Shown: positions 27,219-40,500 of the stretch, in pieces
Numbering within the stretch: position 1 is the first letter of the stretch
Layout: every line of letters begins with the position of its first letter
Assembly: GCA_039707655.1 (NCBI GenBank)
Contig: CM077666.1
Location: 246,418,166-246,482,165 of the forward strand
DNA length: 64,000 nt
Origin: Elymus sibiricus
Lineage: Eukaryota; Streptophyta; Magnoliopsida; Poales; Poaceae
Reading direction: 5' to 3'
The notes under the pieces: model-generated
The model's database searches: none
What the model saw: the letters and a program-made list of their open reading frames with translations, nothing else
What the model was told of the DNA's origin: nothing
Translations under genes and position numbers: made by a program

Positions 27219-29370
27219 ACCTCAAGTAATTCAAATTTGAACTGCAAGTGTGCTCTAGTTTGGTCCAATAAATTCTGAAAAATCATTTTCACCTTCCACG
27301 TTAGGAATGTATGCAGTATCCGGAAAGAAAACTCAATTACCAACCATTATATATGATTACTCATCCATGCAATTTTGACAACACATCGTAAGAAATTAAA
27401 GAAAATGAAAAAAGGCTCAAAAATTGAAATCCTTTTGCATGGAGGCCTCTTATGTGAAATGGCTTGTGGGAAAAATAATAAACTGACAATACCACAAACT
27501 TAAAAAAAAACTTCACAAACTGACCTATCTCCGATGAAGATCAATGACTTTCAACCAAGATGACCATCACCATGAGCATCTTCATGGCATAGTACATGAT
27601 AACATCACCATTTCAGGAAATAAGAAGGGTGTTAACATTGTGAGCAATAATTCCACAAAAATATTGAAGATTTGGTTAAAAAAATTAAATTCCCATATTT
27701 CTAGTGCAATGCATGACTTTTTTTGTGAAGCAAGTGCCATAAATAAGATTGTAAATTGTGCCCTTACAATTTTCTCCTAAAGTATACCACATGGGATGCC
27801 AACTGCCATTTTTTCATGAATTTCAAAGTGATATTGCCATATTTCATTGAATTATTGAATTTCTGGCGATTTACATTAAGTAATTCAAATTTAAACTGCA
27901 AGTATGCTCTAGTTTGGTCCAAATAAATTCTGGAAAATCATTTTTATCTTCCACATTAGGAATGTAGGAAGTATCCACAAAGAAAACTCCGTGACCCACC
28001 CATTATATATGATTACTCATCCATGCAATTTTGACAACACATCGAAAGAATTAAAGAAAATAAAAAAAAAGGCTCAAAAATTGAAATCCTTTTGTATGGA
28101 GGCCTCTTATGTGCAACTGCTTGTGGGAAAAATAATAAACTGACAATACCACAAATTTTTTATAAAAACCTTCACAGACTGACCTTTCTCCTACGAAGAT
28201 CAATGACTTTCAACCAGGAGGACCATGACCATGAGCATCTTCAGGGCAAAGTACATGATAACATCACCATTTTTGGAAATAACAAGTGTGTTAACATTGT
28301 GAGCAATAATTCCACAAAAAGATTGAAGATTGGGTTTAAAAAATTAATTTTCCATTTTTCTAGTGCTATGCATGACTGTTTTTGTGAAGCAAGTGCCATA
28401 AATAAGATTGTAAATCGTGCCCTTACAATTTTGTCCTCAAGTATACCACATGGGATGCCAACTGCCAATTTTTCATGAATTTCAGAGTGATATGGCCATA
28501 TTTCATTGATTTATTGAATTTCTGGCGATTTACATCAAGTAATTCAAATTTAAACTGCAAGTGTGCTCTCATTTGGTCCTAATAAATTCTGAAAAATCAT
28601 TTTTATCTTTCGCATTAGGAATGTAGGAAGAATCCACAAAGAAAACTCAGTTACCCACCCATTATATATGATTACTCATCCATGCAATTTTGACAACACA
28701 TCGAAAGAAATTAAAGAAAATGAAAAAAGGCTCAAAAATTGAAATCCTTTTGCATGGAGGCCTTTTATGTGCAATGGCTTGTGGGAAAAATAATAAACTG
28801 ACAATACCGCAAACTTTTTTAAAAAACCTTCACAGACTGACCTTCTCCTATGAAGATCAATGACTTTCAACCAAGAGGACCATGACCATGAGCATCTTCA
28901 TGGCATAGTACATGATAACATCACCATTTTTTGAAATAACAAGGGTGTTAACATTGCGAGCAATAATTCCACAAAAGGATTGAAGATTTGTTTAAAAATA
29001 ATAATTTTCCATTTTTCTAGTGCCATGCATGACTTTTTTTGTGAAGCAAGTGCCATAAATAAGATTGTAAATCGTGCCCTTACAATTTTCTCCTAAAGTA
29101 TACCACATAGGATGCCAACTGCCAATTTTTCATGCATTTCAGAGTGATATTGCCGTATTTCATTGATTTATTGAATTTCGGGCGATTTACATCAAGTAAT
29201 TCAAATTTGAACTGCAAGTGTGGTCTAGTTTGGTAAAATAAATTCTGAAAAATCATTTTCACCTTCCACATTAGGAATATAGGAAATGGCTTGTGGGAAA
29301 AATAATAAACTGACAATACCACAAACTTTTAAAAAACCTTCACAAACTGACCTATCTCCGATGAAGATCA

Positions 29371-30492
29371 ATGACTTTCAATCAAGATGACCATGACCAT
29401 GAGCATCTTCATGGCATAGTACATGATAACATCACCATTTTTGGAAATAAGAAGGGTGTTAACATTGTGAGCAATAATTCCACAAAAAGATTGAAGATTT
29501 GGTTAAAAAAATTAATTTTCCATTTTTCCAGTGCAATGCATGACTATTTTTGTGAAGCAAGTGCCATAAATAAGATTGTAAATCGTGCCCTTACAATTTT
29601 CTCCTAAAGTATACCACATGGGATGCCAACTGCCAATTTTTCATGAATTTCAGAGTGATATTGCCATATTTCATTGAATTATTAAATTTCTGGCGATTTA
29701 CATCAAGTAATTCAAATTTGAACTTCAAGTGTTCTCTAGTTTGGTCCAAATAAATTCTGGAATATCATTTTTATCTTCCACATTAGGAATGTAGGAAGTA
29801 TCCACAAAGAAAACTCCATTACCCACCCATTATATATGATTACTCATCCATGCAATTTTGACAACACATCGAAAGAATTAAAGAAAATGAAAAAAGGCTC
29901 AAAAATTGAAATCCTTTTGCATGGAGGCCTCTTATGTGCAATGGCTTGTGGGAAAAATAATAAACTGAAATACCACAAATTAATTTTCCATTTTTCTAGT
30001 GTTATGCATGACTTTTTTTGTGAAGCAAGTGCCATAAATAAGACTGTAAATCGTTCCCTTACAATTTCTCCTAAAGTATACCACATGGGATGCCAACTGC
30101 CAATTTTTCATGAATTTCAGAGTGATTTTGCCATAGTTCATTGATTTATTGAATTTCTGGCAATTTACCTCAAGTAATTCGAATTTGAACTGCAAGTGTG
30201 CTCTAGTTTGGTCCAATAAATTCTGAAAAATCAGTTTCACCTTCCACGTTAGGAATGTATGCAGTATCCACAAAGAAAACTCAATTACCAACCATTATAT
30301 ATGATTACTCATCCATGCAATTTTGACAACACATCGTAAGAAATTAAAGAAAATGAAAAAAGGCTCAAAAATTGAAATCCTTTTGCATGGAGGCCTCTTA
30401 TGTGAAATGGCTTGTGCGAAAAATAATAAACTGACAATACCACAAACTTTAAAAAAAACCTTCACAAACTGACCTATCTCCGATGAAGATCA
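29371..30492 (+). repeat. Extra fused-pair unit inserted in super-unit III (1,122 bp)
   Basis: Compared with 12,202 in super-unit I, super-unit III has an additional 1,122-bp fused pair with the 190-bp deletion. Its first bases (CAATCAAG) are of the 12,202 class, but by 29,448 it has switched to the class normally found at 26,432. The following monomer at 30,493 begins as the CCATTTCTGG class (marker C at 30,563). By 30,641 it has switched back to the 12,202 class. Both switches keep the monomer register, so this looks like an unequal exchange bounded by 29,383-29,447 and 30,564-30,640. Confidence 0.8.
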
Positions 30493-32290
30493 ATGACTTT
30501 CAACCAAGATGACCATCACCATGAGCATCTTCATGGCATAGTACATGATAACATCACCATTTCTGGAAATAAGAAGGGTGTTAACATTGTGAGCAATAAT
30601 TCCACAAAAAGATTGAAGATTTGGTTAAAAAAATTAATTTTCCATTTTTCTAGTGCTATGCATGACTTTTTTTGTGAAGCAAGTGCCATAAATAAGATTG
30701 TAAATCGTGCCCTTACAATTTTTGGCTTCCACATTAGGAATGTAGGAAGTATCCACAACGAAAACTCAGTTACCCACCCATTATATATGATTACTCATCC
30801 TTGCAATTTTGACAACACATCGAAAGAAATTAAAGAAAATGAAAAAAGGCTCAAAAATTGAAATCATTTTGCATGGAGGCCTCTTATGTGCAATTGCTTG
30901 TGGGAAAAATAATAAACTGACAATACCACAATCTTTAAAAAAAAATCTTCACAGACTGACCTTTCTCCTATGAAGATCAATGACTTTCACCCAAGAGGAC
31001 CATGACCATGAGCATCTTCATGGCATAGTACATGATAACATCACCATTTTTGGAAATAACAAGGGTGTTAACATTGTGAGCAATAATTCCACAAAAAGAT
31101 TGAAGATTTGGTTTAAAAAAATAATTTTCTATTTTTCTAGTGCCATGCATGACTATTTTTGTGAAGCAAGTGCCATAAATAAGATTGTAAATCGTGCCCT
31201 TACAATTTTCTCCTAAACTATACCACATGGGATGCAAACTACCAATTTTTCATGAATTTCAGAGTGATATTGCCATATTTCATTGATTTATTGAATTTCT
31301 GGCGATTTACATCAAGTAATTCAAATTTGAACTGCAAGTGTGCTCTAGTTTGGTCCAATAAATTCTGAAAAATCATTTTCACCTTCCACATTAGGAATGT
31401 AGGCACTATCCACAAAGAAAACTTAGTTACCAACCCATTATATATGATTACTCATCCATGCAATTTTGACAACACATCGAATGAAATTAAAGAAAATGAA
31501 AAAAGGCACAAAAATTGAAATCCTTTTGCATGGAGGCCTCTTATGTGCAATGGCTTGTGGGAAAAATAATAAACTGACAATACCACAAACTTTAAAAAAA
31601 ACCTTCACAAATTGACCTATCTCCAATGAGGACCGATGACTTTCAACCAAGATGGCCATGACCATGAGCATCTTCATGGCATAGTACATGATAACATCAG
31701 CATTTTTGGAAATAACAAGGGTGTTAACATTGTGGGCAATAATTCCACAAAAAGGTTGAAGATTTGGTTAAAAAAATTAATTTTCCATTTTTCTAGTGCC
31801 ATGCATTACTTTTTTTTGTGAAGCAAGTGCCATAAATAAGATTGTAAATCGTGCCCTTACAATTTTGTCCTAAAGTATACCACATGGGATGCCAACTGCC
31901 AATTTTCATGAATTTCAGAGTGATATTGCCATATTTCATAGATTTATTGAATTTCCGGTGATAAATAACAAGTAATTCAAATTTGAACTGCAAGTGTGCT
32001 CTAGTTTGGTCCAATAAATTATGAAAAATCATTTTCACCTTCCACGTTAGGAATGTACGCAGTATCCACAAAGAAAACTCAATTAGTCAACCATTATATA
32101 TGATTACTCATGCATGCAATTTTGATAACACATCGAAAGAAATTAAAGAAAATGACAAAACGTTCAAAAATTGAAATCCTTTTGCATGGAGGCCTCTTAT
32201 GTGCAATGGTTGTGGGAAAAATAATAAACAGACAATACCACAAACTTTAAAAAAAACCTTCACAGACTGACCTATCTCCGATGAAGATCA

Positions 32291-33665
32291 ATGACTTTCA
32301 ACCAAGATAACCATCACCATGAGCATCTACATGGCATAGTACATGATAACATCACCATTTTTGGAAATTAGAAGGGTGTTAACATTGTGAGCAATAATTC
32401 CGCAAAAAGGTTGAAGATTTGGTTAAAAAAATTAATTTTCCATTTTTCTAGTGCCATGCATTACTTTTTTTTGTGAAGCAAGTGCCATAAATAAGATTGT
32501 AAATCGTGCCCTTACAATATTGTCCTAAATTATACCACATGGGATGCCAACTGCCAATTTTCCATGAATTTCAGAGTGATATTGCCATATTTCATTCATT
32601 TATTGAATTTCTGGCGATTTACATCAAGTAATTCAAATTTGAACTGCAAGTGTGCTGTAGTTTGGTCCAAATAAATTCTGAAAAATCATTTTTACCTTCC
32701 ACATTAGGAATGTAGGCAGTATCCACAAAGGAAACCCAGTTACCCACCCATTATATATGATTACTCATCCATGCAATTTTGATAAAACATCGAAAGAAAT
32801 TAAAGAAAATGAAAAAAGGCTGAAAAATTGAAATCCTTTTGCATGGAGGCCTCTTATGTGCAATGGCTTGTGGGAAAAATAATATACTGACAATACCACA
32901 AACTTTTTAAAAAAACCTTCCCAGACTGACCTTTCTCCTATGAAGATCAATGACTTTCAACCAAGAGGACCATGACCATCAACATCTTCATGGCATAGTA
33001 CATGATAACATCACCATTTTTGGAAATAACTAGGGTGTTAACATTGTGAGCAATAATTCCACAAAAAGATTGAAGATTTGGTCAAAAAAAATTAATTTTC
33101 CATTTTTCTAGTGCTATGCATGACTTTTTTTGTGAAGCAAGTGCCATAAATAAGATTGTAAATCGTGCCCTTACAATTTTCTCCTAAAGTATACCACATG
33201 GGATGCCAACTGCCAATTTTTCATGAATTTCAGAGTGATATTGCCACATTTCATTGATTTATTGAATTTCTGGCGATTTACATCAAGTAATTCAAATTTG
33301 AACTGCAAGTGTGCTCTAGTTTGGTCCAAATAAATTCTGGAAAATCATTTTTATCTTCCACATTAGGAATGTAGGCAGTATCCACAAAGAAAACTCAGTT
33401 ACCAACCCATTATATATGATTACTCATCTATGCAATTTTGACAACACAACGAAATAAATTAAAGAAAATGAAAAAAGGCTCAAAAATTGAAATCCTTTTC
33501 CATGGAGGCCTATTATGTCGAATGGCTTGTGGGAAAAATAATAATCTGACAATACCACAAACTAAAAAAAAACATTCACAAACTGACCTATCTCCTATGA
33601 GGATCAATGACTTTCAACCAAGATAACCATGACCATGAGCATCTTCATGTCATAGTACATAATAG
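32291..33665 (+). repeat. Start of super-unit IV (monomers like 23,155-24,529)
   Basis: Landmarks at 32291, 32950 and 33607 correspond to 23155, 23814 and 24469. Shared markers include CCGCAAAAAGG, the TGCATTACTTTTTTTTG variant, AATAACTAGGG and the CATAATAGCATC text of the 33,607 monomer. Beyond this point super-unit IV is expanded by additional dimers before the expected next class returns at 36,883. Confidence 0.82.
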
Positions 33666-36600
33666 CATCACCATTTTTCGAAATAACAAGGGTGTTAACA
33701 TTGTGAGCAATAATTCCACAAAAAGATTGAAGATTTGGTTAAAAAAATATTTTTCCATTTTTCAAGTGAGATGCATGACTTTTTTGTGAAGCAGGTGTCA
33801 TAAATAAGATTGTAAATCATGCCATCACAATTTTGTCCTAAAGTATACCACATGGGATGCCAACTGCCAATTTTTCATGAATTTCAGAGTGATATTGCCA
33901 TAGTTCATTGATTGATTGAATTTCTGGCAATTTACATCAAGTAATTCAAATTTGAACTGCAAGTGTGCTCTAGTTTGGTCCAATAAATTCTGAAATATCA
34001 TTTTCACCTTCCACGTTAGGAACGTACGCAGTATCCACAAACAAAACTCAATTACCCAACCATTATATATGATTACTCATCCAAGCAATTTTGACAACAC
34101 ATCGAAACAAATAAAAGAAAATGAAAAAAGGCTCAAAAATTGAAATCCTTTTCCATGGAGGCCTATTATGTGCAATGGCTTGTGGGAAAAATAATAAACT
34201 GACAATACCACAAACTAAAAAAAAACATTCACAAACTGACCTATCTCCTATGAGGATCAATGACTTTCAACCAAGAGGACCATGACCATCAACATCTTCA
34301 TGGCATAGTACATGATAACATCACCATTTTTGGAAATAACTAGGGTGTTAACATTGTGAGCAATAATTCCACAAAAAGATTGAAGATTTGGTCAAAAAAA
34401 ATAATAATTTTCCATTTTTCTAGTGCTATGCATGACTTTTTTTGTGAAGCAAGTGCCATAAATAAGATTGTAAATCGTGCCCTTACAATTTTCTCCTAAA
34501 GTATACCACATGGGATGCCAACTGCCAATTTTTCATGAATTTCAGAGTGATATTGCCATATTTCATTGATTCATTGAATTTCTGGCGATTTACATCAAGT
34601 AATTCAAATTTGAACTGCAAGTGTCCTCTAGTTTGGTCCAAATAAATTCTGGAAAATCATTTTTATCTTCCACATTAGGAATGTAGGATGTATCCACAAA
34701 GAAAACTCAGTTACCCACCCATTATATATGATTACTCATCCATGCAATTTTAACAACACATCGAAAGAAATTAAAGAAAATGAAAAAAGGCTCAAAAATT
34801 GAAATCCTTTTGCATGGAGGCCTCTTATGTGCAATGAATTGTGGGAAAAATAATATACTGACAATACCACAAACTTTTTAAAAAAACCTTCCCAGACTGA
34901 CCTTTCTCCTATGAAGATCAATGACTTTCAACCAAGAGGACCTTGACCATCAGCATCTTCATGTCATAGTACATAATAGCATCACCATTTTTCGAAATAA
35001 CAAGGGTGTTAACATTGTGAGCAATAATTCCACAAAAAGATTGAAGATTTGGTTAAAAAAATATTTTTCCATTTTTCTAGTGAGATGCATGACTTTTTTG
35101 TGAAGCGGGTGTCATAAATAAGATTGTAAATCATGCCATCACAATTTTGTCCTAAAGTATACCACATGGGATGCCAACTGCCAATTTTTCATGAATTTCA
35201 GAGTGATATTGCCATAGTTCATTGATTGATTGAATTTCTGGCGATTTACATCAAGTAATTCAAATTTGAACTGCAAGTGTGCTCTAGTTTGGTCCAATAA
35301 ATTCTGAAAAATCATTTTCACCTTCCACGTTAGGAATGTACGCAGTATCCACAAACAAAACTCAATTACCCAACCATTATATATGATTACTCATCCATGC
35401 AATTTTGACAACACATCGAAAGAAATAAAAGAAAATGAAAAAAGGCTCAAAAATTGAAATCCTTTTGCATCGAGGCCTCTTATGTGCAATGGCTTGTGGG
35501 AAAAAAAATAAACTGACAATACCACAAACTTTTAAAAAAACTTCACAAACTGACCTATCTCCAATGAAGATCAATGACTTTCAACCAAGACGACCATGAC
35601 CATGAGCATCTTCATGGCAAAGTACATGATAACATCACTATTTTTGGAAATAACTAGGGTGTTAACATTGTGAGCAATAATTCCACAAAAAGATTGAAGA
35701 TTTGGTTTCAAAAACTAATTTTCCATTTTTCTAGTGCCATGCATGACTTTTTTTGTGAAGCAAGTGCCATAAATAAGATTGTAAATTGTGCCCTTTCAAT
35801 TTTGTCCTAAAGTATACCACATGGGATGCCAACTGCCAATTTTTCATGAATTTCGGAGTGATATTGCCATATTTCAAAGATTTATTGAATTTCTGGTGAT
35901 TTACATCAAGTAATTCAAATTTGAACAACAAGTGTGCTCTAGTTTGGTCCAATAAACTCTGAAAAATCATTTTCACCTTCCACATTAGTAATGTAGGCAG
36001 TATCCACAAAGAAAACTCAGTTACCAACCCATTATATATGATTACTCATCCATGCAATTTTGACAACACATCGAAAGAAATTAAAGAAAATGAAAAAAGG
36101 CTCAAAAATTGAAATCCTTTTGCATGGAGGCCTATTATGTCGAATGGCTTGTGGGAAAAATAATAATCTGACAATACCACAAACTTAAAAAAAAACCTTC
36201 ACAAACTGACCTATCTCCTATGAGGATCAATGACTTTCAACCACGATGACCATGACCATGAGCATCTTCATGTCATAGTACATAATAACATCACCATTTT
36301 TCGAAATAACAAGGGTGTTAACATTGTGAGCAATAATTCCACAAAAAGATTGAAGATTTGGTTAAAAAAATATTTTTCCATTTTTCTAGTGAGATGCATG
36401 ACTTTTTTGTGAAGCAAGTGTCATAAATAAGATTGTAAATCATGCCATCACAATTTTGTCCTAAAGTATACCACATGGGATGCCAACTGCCAATTTTTCA
36501 TGAATTTCAGAGTGATATTGCCATAGTTCATTGATTGATTGAATTTCTGGCGATTTACATCAAGTAATTCAAATTTGAACTGCAAGTGGGCTCTATTTTG

Positions 36601-37541
36601 GTCCAATAAATTCTGAAAAATCATTTTCACCTTCCACGTTAGGAATGTACGCAGTATCCACAAACAAAATTCAATTACCCAACCATTATATATGATTACT
36701 CATCCTTGCAATTTTGACAACACATCGAAAGAAATAAAAGAAAATGAAAAAAGGCTCAAAAATTGAAATCCTTTTGCATGGAGGCCTCTTATGTGCAATG
36801 GCTTGTGGGAAAAATAATAAACTGATAATACCACATACTTTTAAAAAAACTTCACAAACTGACCTATCTCCAATGAAGATCAATGACTTTCAACCAAGAT
36901 GACCATCACCATGAGCATCTTCATGGAATAGTACATGATAACATCACCATTTTTGGAAATAACAATGGTGTTAACATTGTGAGCAATAATTCCACAAAAA
37001 TGTTGAAGATTTGGTTAAAAAAAATAATTTTCCATTTTTCTAGTGCTATGCATGACTTTTTTTTGTGAAGCAAGTGCCATAAATAAGATTGTAAATCGTG
37101 CCCTTACAATTTTGTCCTAAAGTATACCACATGGGATGCCAACTGCCAATTTTTCATGAATTTCAGAGTGATATTGCCATATTTCATTGATTCATTGAAT
37201 TTCTGGCGATTTACATCAAGTAATTCAAATTTGAACTGCAAGTGTCCTCTAGTTTGGTCCAAATATATTCTGGAAAATCATTTTTATCTTCCACATTAGG
37301 AATGTAGGATGTATCCACAAAGAAAACTCAGTTACCCACCCATTATATATGATTACTCATCCATGCAATTTTAACAACACATCGAAAGAAATTAAAGAAA
37401 ATGAAAAAAGGCTCAAAAATTGAAATCCTTTTGCATGGAGGCCTCTTATGTGCAATGGCTTGTGGGAAAAATAATAAACTGACAATACCACAAACTTTTT
37501 AAAAAAACCTTCCCAGACTGACCTTTCTCCTATGAAGATCA
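33607..37541 (+). repeat. Dimeric higher-order repeat, ~1.31 kb, three copies
   Basis: Landmarks at 33607, 34260, 34921, 35574, 36230 and 36883 alternate between two broad types. The 33607, 34921 and 36230 monomers share TCATAGTACATAATA, TTTTTCGAAAT and a short oligo-A context before TATTTTTCC. The 34260, 35574 and 36883 monomers do not. Spacing of like monomers is 1,314 and 1,309 bp. Super-unit III has only one such monomer (24,469), so the dimer was amplified here. The alternate members are not identical to each other, so this is a looser repeat than the 3.09-kb unit. Confidence 0.8.
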
Positions 37542-40500
37542 ATGACTTTCAACCAAGAGGACCATGACCATCAGCATCTTCATGGCATAGTACATGATAA
37601 CATCACCATTTTTGGAAATAAGAAGGGTGTTAACATTGTGAGCAACAATTCCACAAAAAGATTGAAGATTTGGTTAAAAATTAATTTTCCATTTTTCTAG
37701 TGCTATGCACGACTTTTTTTTGTGAAGCAAGTGCCATAAATAAGATTGTAAATCGTGCCCCTACAATTTTCTCCTAAAGTATACCCCATGGGATGCCAAC
37801 TGCCAATTTTTCATGAATTTCAGAGTGATATTGCCATATTTCATCGATTTATTGAATTTCTGCCATTTACATCAAGTAATTCAAATTTGAACTTCAAGTG
37901 TGCTCTAGTTTGGTCCAATAAATTCTAAAAAATCATTTTCACCTTCCACGTTAGGAATGTACGCAGTATCCACAAAGAAAACTCAATTACTCAACCATTA
38001 TATATGATTACTCATGCATGCAATTTTGATAACACATCGAAAGAAATTAAAGAAAATGAAAAAAGGCTCAAAAATTGAAATCCTTTTGCATGGAGGCCTC
38101 TTATGTGCAATGGCTTGTGGGAAAAATAATAAACTGACAATACCACAAACTTTTAAAAAAACCTTCACAAACTGACTTATCTCCGATGAAGATCACTGAC
38201 TTTCAACCAAGATGACCATCAGCATGAGCATCTTCATGGCATAGTACATGATAACATCACTATTTTTGGAAATAACAAGGGTGTTAACATTGTGAGCAAT
38301 AATTCCACAAAAAGGTTGAAGATTTGGTTTAAAAAATTATTTTTCCAATTTTATAATGCTATGCATGACTTTTTTTGTGAAGCAAGTGCCATAAATAAGA
38401 TTCTAAATTGTGCCCTTACAATTTTGTCCTAAAGTATACCACATGGGATGCCAACTGCCAATTTTTCATGAATTTGAGAGTGATATTGCCATATTTCATT
38501 GATTTATTGAATTTCTGGCGATTTACATCAAGTAATTCAAATTTGAACTACAAGTGTGCTCTAGTTTGGTCCAATTAATTCTGAAAAATCATTTTCACCT
38601 TCCACGTTAGGAATGTACGCCGTATCCACAAAGAAAACTCAATTACTGAACCATTATATATGATTACTCATCCATGCAATTTTGACAACACATCAAAAGA
38701 AATTAAAGAAAATGACAAAACGCTCAAAAATTGAAATACTTTTGCATGGAAGCCTCTTATGTGCAATGGCTTGTGGCAAAAATAATAAACTGAGAATACC
38801 ACAAACTTTTAAAAAAGCCTTCACAAACTGACCTATCTACGATGAAGATCAATGACTTTCAACCAAGATGACCATCACCATGAGCATCTTCATGGCATAG
38901 TACATGATAACATCACCATTTTTGGAAATAAGAAGGGTGTTAACATTGTGAGCAATAATTCCACAAAAAGATTGAAGATTTGGTTAAAAAAATTATTTTT
39001 CCATTTTTCCAGTGCTATGCATGACTTTTTTTGTGAAGCAAGTGCCATAAATAAGATTGTAAATCGTGCCCTTAAAATTTTCTCCTAAAGTTTACCACAT
39101 GGGATGCCAACTGCCAATTTTTCATGAATTTCAGAGTGATATTGCCATATTTCATTGAATTATTGAATTTCTGGCAATTTACATCAAGTAATTCAAATTT
39201 GAACTTCAAGTGTGCTCTAGTTTGATCCAAATAAATTCTAGAAAATCATTTTTATCTTCCACATTAGGAATGTAGGAAGTATCCACAAAGAAAACTCCAT
39301 TACCCACCCATTATATATGATTACTCATCCATGCAATTTTGACAACACATCGAAAGAATTAAAGAAAATGAAAAAAGGCTCAAAAATTGAAATCATTTTG
39401 CATGGAGGCCTCTTATGTGCAATGGCTTGTGGGAAAAATAATAAACTGACAATACCACAAACTTTAAAAAAACCCTTCACAAACTGACCTATCTCCGATG
39501 AAGATCAATGACTTTCAACCAAGATGACCATCACCATGAGCATCTTCATGGCATAGTACATGATAACATCTCCATTTTTGGAAATACGAAAGGTGTTAAC
39601 ATTGTGAGCAATAATTCCACAAAAAGATTGAAGATTTGGTTAAAAAAATTAATTTTCCATTTTTCTAGTGCTATGCACGGCTTTTTTGTGAAGCAAGTGC
39701 CATAAATAAGATTGTAAATCGTGCCCTTACAATTTTCTCCTAAAGTATACCACATGGGATGCCAACTGCCAATTTTTCATGAATTTCAGAGTGATATTGC
39801 CATATTTCATTGATTTATTGAATTTCTGGCGATTTACATCAAGTAATTCAAATTTGAACTGCAAGTGTGCTCTAGTTTGGTCCAATAAATTCTGAAAAAT
39901 CATTTTCACCTTCCACATTAGGAATGTAGGCACAATCCACAAAGAAAACTTAGTTACCAACCCATTATATATGATTACTCATCCATGCAATTTTGACAAC
40001 ACATCGAATGAAATTAAAGAAAATGAAAAAAGGCTCAAAAATTGAAATCCTTTTGTATGGAGGCCTCTTATGTGCAATGGCTTGTGGGAAAAATAATAAA
40101 CTGACAATACCACAAAGTTTTTATAAAAACCTTCACAGACTGACCTTTCTCCTACGAAGATCAATGACTTTCAACCAAGAGGACCATGACCATGAGCATC
40201 TTCATGGCAAAGTACATGATAACATCACCATTTTTGGAAATAACAAGTGTGTTAACATTGTGAGCAATAATTCCACAAAAAGATTGAAGATTTGGTTTAA
40301 AAAATTAATTTTCCATTTTTCTAGTGCTATGCATGACTGTTTTTGTGAAGCAAGTGCCATAAATAAGATTGTAAATCATGCCCTTACAATTTTGTCCTCA
40401 AGTATACCACATGGGATGCCAACTGCCAATTTTTCATGAATTTCAGAGTGATATAGCCATATTTCATTGATTTATTGAATTTCTGGCGATTTACATCAAG

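Larger units (their letters stand above)
23226..32290 (+). repeat. Super-unit III, diverged version of the ~9.15-kb unit
   Basis: Landmarks are at 23814, 24469, 25121, 25776, 26432, 27544, 28203, 28860, 29371, 30493, 30980 and 31636. From 25,776 the class order and deletions parallel 8,598-14,000: fused pair at 26432, 145-bp-deleted monomer at 28860-29370 and 169-bp-deleted monomer at 30493-30979. Offsets are 17,178, shifting to 17,166-17,169 after a 10-bp deletion, then 18,291 after an extra 1,122 bp. Visible substitutions are far more frequent than between super-units I and II, so this copy is older. The period to the next super-unit is again about 9,136-9,138 bp (23155/32291, 23814/32950, 24469/33607). 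Confidence 0.85.
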
